Source: Actinomycetes bacterium (GTDB lineage: Bacteria > Actinomycetota > Actinomycetes > Mycobacteriales > Mycobacteriaceae). Taken from it: DNA of 8,933 nucleotides. Within the stretch, counting starts at the first letter, position 1, and each line of letters starts with the position of its first letter. The stretch covers positions 1-8,933 of the forward strand of contig JAEWRC010000033.1 in assembly GCA_023460175.1 (NCBI GenBank), in the 5' to 3' direction. Below are positions 5,432 through 8,933 of the stretch, piece by piece. The position numbers were made by a program, and so were the translations under genes. The notes beneath the pieces were generated by a model. It saw only the letters and a list, made by a program, of their open reading frames with translations, had not been told where the DNA came from and searched no databases.

Positions 5432-5946
5432 CCGGCCGGCACCTGCCGCGGGCAGGGCTCGACCGGGATCCGCAGCGTCAGCTGGCCCTGCTCCTCGAAA
5501 TCGAAGGTGACGTCCACCGCCAGACCCGCCTCCAGGTCCTCGTCCAGGCCGTCCACGGTCACGCGGAACGGGATGTCCGGGGCGGCCGGATCCCCGGGCT
5601 GCTCGATGGGCTGACCGGCGGCGATCCGGGTCTGCGGCGCGATCTCCAACGGCGGTGGCGGCTCGATGTTCACCGTGTCGGCGACGTCGGTCTCGACACC
5701 CAGCAGCGCCTCGGGCTCGACGGGCCGGTTGTTGGTCACCGCAAAGCGGATCTCGGCGGAATCGGTCACCGGCACCGCGCACGCGTCGGCCTCGGTGCGG
5801 GGCACCAGGTATGCGTTCTCGACGGTGGTCAGCTCGGTGTCGGACCCCGACCCCCGGTTCGACGAGCCGACGTCGGTGTCGCTTCCGCACCCGGTGGCGA
5901 GTAGTCCGACGGCCAGGCCGACGGCGAGCTGAGTGAAGGGCCGCAT
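5428..5946 (-). CDS. Putative small lipoprotein, PCuAC/LpqE-like pattern
   Basis: A 172-residue predicted lipoprotein. A short signal peptide ends in LLATGC, with lipidation expected at Cys20, then a Ser/Gly/Asp linker to about residue 38. The mature domain (about 40-165) looks all-beta. Its pattern (VENAYLVP, then AEIRFAVTNNRP, ALLGVETDVADTVNIEP, and a C-terminal VDVTFDFEEQGQLTLRIPV) resembles the copper-chaperone PCuAC family and mycobacterial LpqE-type lipoproteins. It contains no histidine and no methionine apart from the start, so the known PCuAC copper ligands are absent. Cys56 and Cys165 could form a disulfide. It lies 52 bases after the amidase gene in the same direction. It overlaps the convergent SRPBCC gene by four bases: CTAA holds both stops. 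No good Shine-Dalgarno is visible. TAACCA stands 6 bases before the ATG, an imperfect -10. M. tuberculosis has no gene here that I recall. Confidence 0.75.
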   Translation of the reverse strand: MRPFTQLAVGLAVGLLATGCGSDTDVGSSNRGSGSDTELTTVENAYLVPRTEADACAVPVTDSAEIRFAVTNNRPVEPEALLGVETDVADTVNIEPPPPLEIAPQTRIAAGQPIEQPGDPAAPDIPFRVTVDGLDEDLEAGLAVDVTFDFEEQGQLTLRIPVEPCPRQVPAG

Positions 5947-5998
5947 TGCGGCTGGTTACCCCGCGCGGGGCGGGGTCACACCTGTCGGTGGGGCAGGG

Positions 5999-6769
5999 TC
6001 AGGTCGCCGCCGGCTGGGTCGCCAGGTAGGCGACGATGCCGCGCACCACGGCGTTGGCGTACTTCTGCCGGCCCGAAGCCGTCGTGATCAGGCCCACGTC
6101 CGCCGGGTTCTTCATGTTGCCCAGCTCCACCAGGATCGAGGGGTACTGGGAGAGGTTGAGCCCGGCGATGTCGGAGCGCGGGTTGAGCCCGTCGGTGCCG
6201 ATGTAGTTGGCGGCCGGGATGCCCGAGCCCACCAGCTGGTCCCGCATGGTCTGGGCCAGCCGGACCGCGGGCCCGGCCTGCGCCTGGTTCAGCGGCGGGT
6301 TGGAGTACAAGATGTGGAAGCCGCGGCCCGAGGCCGGGCCGCCGTCGGCGTGGATGGAGACGATCGCGTGCGGGCGCACCGAATTGGCCAGCGCGGCCCG
6401 CTGATCCACGCACGGGCCCGCGGAGCTGTCGTCGCCGCGCGACATCGCGGTGCGCACGCCGTGCCGCATGAGTTCGGCGCGGATGCGCAACGTGGTGTCC
6501 CAGGTAAAGCTGTGCTCGGGGTAGCCGTCGTTGGTGGCGCTGCCGCTGGCCTGGCAATCCTTGGTGCCGCCGCGGCCGGTGGGGACCTGCCGGCTGTTGT
6601 GCGCGGCCTCGTTGACCGCGTTGTGGCCCGGGTCGAGGAAGACGATCTTGCCGGCCACCGACGGCACGGCGTTGGCGACGGGGGCACCCTGCGGTGCGAT
6701 GAGCGAGGACGCGAGGAGCACGACGGCGGCTAGGGGAGCCCCGACACGCAGGCAGGCAGGTACGTGCAC
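5999..6769 (-). CDS. Exported zinc N-acetylmuramoyl-L-alanine amidase (Amidase_3), Rv3717-like
   Basis: A 256-residue peptidoglycan amidase that cleaves the bond between N-acetylmuramic acid and the stem L-alanine. An N-terminal signal peptide has a hydrophobic core at 11-25 and a likely cut after PVANA (residue 34), placing the enzyme outside the membrane. The Amidase_3 zinc ligands are all visible: His49 in FLDPGH, Glu85 in YPEHSF and His140 in IVSIHADGG. The catalytic Glu215 is in ILVELGNMKN. They keep the spacing I remember for M. tuberculosis Rv3717 (His35, Glu70, His125, Glu200). Cys72 and Cys120 could form a disulfide in the exported protein. There is no separate wall-binding domain, as in Rv3717, which is thought to act on fragments for turnover or recycling. 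The start is GTG, 6 bases after TACCTT, suggesting a leaderless mRNA. It diverges from ybaB and precedes the lipoprotein gene by 52 bases. Confidence 0.93.
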   Translation of the reverse strand: MHVPACLRVGAPLAAVVLLASSLIAPQGAPVANAVPSVAGKIVFLDPGHNAVNEAAHNSRQVPTGRGGTKDCQASGSATNDGYPEHSFTWDTTLRIRAELMRHGVRTAMSRGDDSSAGPCVDQRAALANSVRPHAIVSIHADGGPASGRGFHILYSNPPLNQAQAGPAVRLAQTMRDQLVGSGIPAANYIGTDGLNPRSDIAGLNLSQYPSILVELGNMKNPADVGLITTASGRQKYANAVVRGIVAYLATQPAAT

Positions 6770-6775
6770 TCGGCC

Positions 6776-6781
6776 AAGGTA
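6776..6781 (-). promoter_or_regulatory. -10 element for leaderless transcription of the amidase gene
   Basis: The minus strand reads TACCTT followed by GGCCGA and the GTG start. The 6-base gap equals that at the oxidoreductase gene. There is no Shine-Dalgarno before the GTG and no clear -35. Confidence 0.5.
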
Positions 6782-6794
6782 GCCCGGCGCCGTC

Positions 6795-6800
6795 TACCCT
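6795..6800 (+). promoter_or_regulatory. Candidate -10 element of ybaB-recR
   Basis: TACCCT fits the TANNNT pattern and would start a transcript near 6807, giving a leader of about 70 bases before ybaB. It stands back to back with the amidase promoter, so the two divergent start sites would be some 45 bases apart. The call is based on motif and position only. Confidence 0.35.
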
Positions 6801-6879
6801 TGAAGACACGAGAGCGTGAAAACGCCGATGCGAAACCAAGTCGAGACTCGGCTGCAACCAACGCGTAAGGGGACTAGTC

Positions 6880-7218
6880 ATGCAACCCAGTGAAGGCGCA
6901 CCTGACATGTCGGCGCTGCTGGCGCAGGCCCAGCAGATGCAGCAGCAGTTGATGGAGGCCCAGCAGCAACTCGCGAACACCGAGGTGCACGGCCAGGCCG
7001 GCGGCGGACTGGTGCAGGTGACGGTGAAGGGCAGCGGCGAGGTGGTCGGCATCGCGATCGATCCGAAGGTGATCGACCCGGAGGACCCCGAGACGCTGCA
7101 GGACCTGATCGTCGGCGCCCTGGCGGATGCGTCCACGCAGGCCACGATCCTGGCGCAGTCCCGGCTGGGTCCGCTGGCCAACGGCATGGGCAACGCCATG
7201 GGAATGCCGGGATTCTGA
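6880..7218 (+). CDS. ybaB: YbaB/EbfC-family nucleoid-associated protein
   Basis: A 112-residue DNA-binding protein; members form dimers that bind and compact DNA. The N-terminal coiled-coil helix is Gln-rich (MSALLAQAQQMQQQLMEAQQ, residues 10-29). It is followed by the family signature in which VHGQAGGGLVQVTVKGSGEVVGIAIDP (36-62) forms the beta sheet and LQDLIVGALADAST begins the last helix. The start at 6880 has AAGGGG (6867-6872) 7 bases upstream, which favours it over the internal Met10. The tail after the last helix is short (GNAMGMPGF); the M. tuberculosis Rv3716c I remember is about 133 residues with a longer Pro/Gly/Met-rich end. It lies 27 bases before recR, the usual bacterial pairing, where YbaB is linked to recombination and nucleoid organisation. 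Confidence 0.95.
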   Translation: MQPSEGAPDMSALLAQAQQMQQQLMEAQQQLANTEVHGQAGGGLVQVTVKGSGEVVGIAIDPKVIDPEDPETLQDLIVGALADASTQATILAQSRLGPLANGMGNAMGMPGF

Positions 7219-7222
7219 CCTT

Positions 7223-7241
7223 GGCCCACCACTGTTGGGCC
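7223..7241 (+). other. Hairpin just before recR
   Basis: Perfect 6-base arms GGCCCA (7223-7228) and TGGGCC (7236-7241) enclose a 7-base loop, ending 4 bases before the recR ATG. The same stretch contains a near-direct repeat, since GGCCCACCA occurs at 7223-7231 and 7238-7246. No good Shine-Dalgarno precedes recR; the only candidate, TTGGG, lies in the 3' arm. The fold could therefore limit recR translation unless ribosomes arrive from ybaB. Confidence 0.4.
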
Positions 7242-7245
7242 CACC

Positions 7246-7857
7246 ATGTTTGAGGGTCCGGTCCAAGACCTGATCGACGAGCTGGGCAAGCTGCCGGGGA
7301 TCGGCCCGAAGAGCGCGCAGCGGATCGCGTTCCACCTGTTGTCGGTGGAGCCGCCGGATATCGACCGGCTCACCGCGGCGCTGGGCCGGGTGCGCGACGG
7401 CGTGACGTTCTGCGAGGTGTGCGGCAACGTCTCCGATGAGCAACGCTGCCGGATCTGCGCCGACCCCCGCCGCGACGGCACGCTGGTGTGCGTCGTGGAG
7501 GAACCCAAGGACGTCCAGGCCGTCGAGCGCACCCGCGAGTTCCGCGGCCGCTACCACGTCCTGGGTGGCGCGCTGGATCCGCTGTCCGGGATCGGTCCCG
7601 AGCAGCTGCGAATCCGCGAGTTGCTCAACAGGATTGGGGAACGGGTGGACGGCGTGGACATCGCCGAGGTGATCATCGCCACCGATCCCAACACCGAGGG
7701 CGAGGCCACTGCGACGTACCTGGTGCGGATGCTGCGCGACATTCCCGGCCTCAGCGTCACGCGGATCGCCTCGGGCCTGCCGATGGGCGGCGACCTCGAG
7801 TTCGCCGACGAGCTGACCCTGGGCCGCGCGTTGGCGGGCCGCCGCGCGATGGCCTGA
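7246..7857 (+). CDS. recR: Recombination mediator RecR
   Basis: A complete 203-residue RecR, the ring-forming partner of RecO (and RecF) that helps RecA load onto single-stranded DNA at gaps. Domains are in order. A helix-hairpin-helix LPGIGPKSAQRIAFHLL spans 16-32. A C4 zinc finger uses Cys56, Cys59, Cys68 and Cys71. A Toprim domain runs from VCVVEEP (81-87) through IIATDPNTEGEATATYL (143-159). The C-terminal segment ends SGLPMGGDLEFADELTLGRAL. The protein begins MFEGPVQDLIDELGK as in other mycobacteria, which fixes the start despite a poor ribosome site. It follows ybaB by 27 bases and probably shares its transcript. It converges on gatD with 4 bases between stops. The sequence reads as nearly the same as M. 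tuberculosis RecR, the best single clue to the genus. Confidence 0.98.
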   Translation: MFEGPVQDLIDELGKLPGIGPKSAQRIAFHLLSVEPPDIDRLTAALGRVRDGVTFCEVCGNVSDEQRCRICADPRRDGTLVCVVEEPKDVQAVERTREFRGRYHVLGGALDPLSGIGPEQLRIRELLNRIGERVDGVDIAEVIIATDPNTEGEATATYLVRMLRDIPGLSVTRIASGLPMGGDLEFADELTLGRALAGRRAMA

Positions 7858-7861
7858 CAGC

Positions 7862-8569
7862 CTAGGCGCGGCGCGGGGCCGCCAACCGCTCGCGGCGCAG
7901 CAACGCCACCTCGGGCAACTCCAGCGGCGCCAGCGGGCCCACCACCTTGGCCAGCAGGTGATCGGCCAACTCCGGATTGCGGGCCAGGCAGCAGCCGTGC
8001 AGGTAGGTGGCCACCACGTTGCCCTGAACCGCGCCGTCGTGGCCGTCGCCCACGCGGTTACCGTCGCCCTTGGTGACCTTCGACAGCGGCCGCGCTGCGG
8101 ATCCCAGAACCGTTCCGCCGCGGTGGTTCTCGAAGCCGGTCAGCGGTTGGGTCAACCCGTCGAGCAGCGGCTCGCCGGTCACCTCCCCGATGCTGCGGAC
8201 CTCCTGCGGGGACGTGGTGACGTCCAGCATCCCCACCCCCTCGACGCGTTCGCCGGCCGAGGTTTCGTACCAGTGGCCCAGCACCTGGATGGCCGCGCAG
8301 ATGGCCAGCACCGGCGCCCCGCGCTCGGCGGCGCGCTGCAACCCCGGATAGCGGAGCAGATGCTTGGTGGCCAGCCGCTGCGCGTAATCCTCGGCGCCGC
8401 CGAGCGCGTAGAGGTCCAGCGACTCGGGCACCGGATCCGACAGCGTGATCTCGACGATCTCCGCGTCGATGCCGCGCAACTGCAGTCGTTGCCGCAGCAC
8501 CACCGCGTTGCCACTGTCGCCGTAGGTGCCCATCACGTCGGGCAGCACCAGCCCGATCCGCACGGTCAT
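7862..8569 (-). CDS. gatD: Lipid II isoglutaminyl synthase, glutaminase subunit GatD (CobQ2)
   Basis: A 235-residue class I glutamine amidotransferase of the CobB/CobQ type. It releases ammonia from glutamine and passes it to MurT, which amidates the alpha-carboxyl of D-glutamate in the lipid II stem peptide. The start MTVRIGLVLPDVMGTYGDSGNA is typical of the family. The nucleophile is Cys91 in VLAICAAIQVLGHWYE, and the histidine is His191 in ATYLHGCCLARNPELAD, matching Cys94/His189 of Staphylococcus aureus GatD. The substrate-loop motif LTGFENHRGGT (143-153) is present. The frame is open further upstream, but ATG 8569 is the correct start because the protein begins there in homologues and it overlaps the murT stop as ATGA (8566-8569), giving translational coupling. 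The subunits form a 1:1 complex on the cytosolic side. In M. tuberculosis it is known as cobQ2 (Rv3713), a misleading name. Confidence 0.95.
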   Translation of the reverse strand: MTVRIGLVLPDVMGTYGDSGNAVVLRQRLQLRGIDAEIVEITLSDPVPESLDLYALGGAEDYAQRLATKHLLRYPGLQRAAERGAPVLAICAAIQVLGHWYETSAGERVEGVGMLDVTTSPQEVRSIGEVTGEPLLDGLTQPLTGFENHRGGTVLGSAARPLSKVTKGDGNRVGDGHDGAVQGNVVATYLHGCCLARNPELADHLLAKVVGPLAPLELPEVALLRRERLAAPRRA

Positions 8570-8933
8570 GCCAGCCCCCGGTTCAGTTGCAGGAACGCGG
8601 TGTAGTTGGCGACCACCTCGACGTGGCCGGTCGGGCAGGACGCGATGGCGGCGACGGTGTCGTGCACCAGCGTGTGCTCCACCCCCGCGTAGCCGAGCCG
8701 GACCGCCAGGTCGGTGCCGCGCTCCCCGGCGGCCACCACGGGTGCCGTCGAGTCGACGAAGTGCTCGAAGTCGACGTCCCACAGCCACGACAGGTCCTCG
8801 CCGTCGGGCACCTGACCGTTGACCGCGATCACCACGCCCGTCGCCGACGGGTCCACCATCGACAACGCCTCCTGCCAGCCGGCCGGGTTCTTGGCCAGCA
8901 GGATCCGCGCGGTGTGTGCGCCCACCCGCACCG
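8566..8933 (-). CDS. murT: Lipid II isoglutaminyl synthase, Mur-ligase-like subunit MurT (C-terminal part)
   Basis: This is the C-terminal 121 residues of a protein whose start lies beyond the window edge. The GTG at 8931 is an internal valine. The fragment holds the Mur-ligase C-terminal domain (DUF1727 type): ARILLAKNPAGWQEAL, then IAVNGQVPDGEDLSWLWDVDFE, and the closing VVANYTAFLQLNRGLA. MurT activates the D-glutamate carboxyl of lipid II with ATP and receives ammonia from GatD. In S. aureus an aspartate of MurT (Asp349) completes the GatD catalytic triad; one of the two aspartates in the WLWDVDFE motif is the likely equivalent here, though I could not align it. The ATP-binding N-terminal part and the zinc ribbon seen in some MurT proteins are outside the window. 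The stop overlaps the gatD start, so the order is murT then gatD in one operon. Confidence 0.93.
   Translation of the reverse strand, partial: VRVGAHTARILLAKNPAGWQEALSMVDPSATGVVIAVNGQVPDGEDLSWLWDVDFEHFVDSTAPVVAAGERGTDLAVRLGYAGVEHTLVHDTVAAIASCPTGHVEVVANYTAFLQLNRGLA

Noticed and set aside
4913..5890. A 325-codon minus-strand frame over the SRPBCC and lipoprotein genes.
   Set aside because: The translation is Arg/Gly/Asp-rich with no motif, and it is antisense to a clear SRPBCC gene.
5959..5970. Perfect palindrome CCCCGCGCGGGG between the amidase and lipoprotein genes.
   Set aside because: Only 4 pairs around a 4-base loop, no T run, and the same direction of transcription continues. Too likely by chance in such GC-rich DNA to call a terminator or operator.
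5976..7532. A 518-codon open frame on the minus strand across the amidase, ybaB and recR.
   Set aside because: It runs through the amidase in another frame and lies antisense to ybaB and recR, whose motifs are unmistakable; no family signature is visible.
8570..8788. Upstream extension of the gatD frame by 73 codons.
   Set aside because: It overlaps murT in another frame and is Arg/Gly-rich; ATG 8569 with the ATGA overlap and the family start MTVRIGLVLPD is far better.
1..8933. CRISPR arrays, tRNA or rRNA genes, insertion sequences, attachment sites, defence or prophage genes.
   Set aside because: None seen: no regularly spaced repeats, no transposase or integrase motifs, and essentially all sequence is covered by recognisable genes.

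Overview
The window is high-GC, compact actinobacterial DNA and almost certainly comes from a mycobacterium, most likely a Mycolicibacterium-type species. The main argument is gene order. It reads dnaX tail, cyclopropane-type lipid methyltransferase, FAD-linked oxidoreductase, SRPBCC protein, N-acetylmuramoyl-L-alanine amidase, ybaB, recR, gatD/cobQ2, murT. From memory, this is the Rv3721c-to-Rv3712 neighbourhood of Mycobacterium tuberculosis in mirror orientation. RecR is 203 residues and reads as a near copy of the tuberculosis protein. I ran no database search, so all family names rest on motifs and remembered synteny.

Layout. At 1-237 (+) is the C-terminal tail of DNA polymerase III tau/gamma. 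At 243-2200 (-) is a two-gene unit that, as far as I recall, M. tuberculosis lacks here: a guanidinium-type SMR exporter (gdx) followed 48 bases later by a Tat-exported lipoprotein of the alpha/beta-hydrolase fold. The gdx leader carries what I read as a guanidine-III (ykkC-III) riboswitch, 2 bases upstream of the Shine-Dalgarno sequence. At 2202-4903 (-) is an oxidoreductase/methyltransferase pair joined by an ATGA overlap, a good candidate for making 10-methyl (tuberculostearic-type) fatty acids. At 4994-5431 (+) a divergent SRPBCC protein shares its promoter region. At 5428-6769 (-) are an exported zinc amidase and a small lipoprotein with a copper-chaperone-like pattern but no usual metal ligands. 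At 6880-7857 (+) are ybaB and recR. At 7862-8933 (-) are gatD and the C-terminal part of murT, again joined by ATGA; together they amidate the D-glutamate of the peptidoglycan precursor.

Themes. The window mixes DNA housekeeping (dnaX, ybaB, recR) with cell-envelope functions (branched lipid synthesis, peptidoglycan amidation and cleavage, lipoproteins). Two genes begin with GTG placed exactly 6 bases after a TANNNT -10 hexamer, which suggests leaderless mRNAs. The gdx leader uses the same -10 hexamer (TAGCGT) as the oxidoreductase gene. Convergent genes are packed with gaps of 5 and 4 bases and one 4-base overlap. There are no tRNAs, rRNAs, CRISPR arrays, insertion sequences or prophage genes. 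The largest gene-free stretch is 174 bases (2028-2201), and it is filled by terminator-like hairpins, a candidate promoter and the riboswitch.

The most notable item is the guanidine-III riboswitch with its exporter, including a possible alternative pairing that would hide the start site of gdx, and the unexplained Tat-lipoprotein hydrolase in the same transcript.
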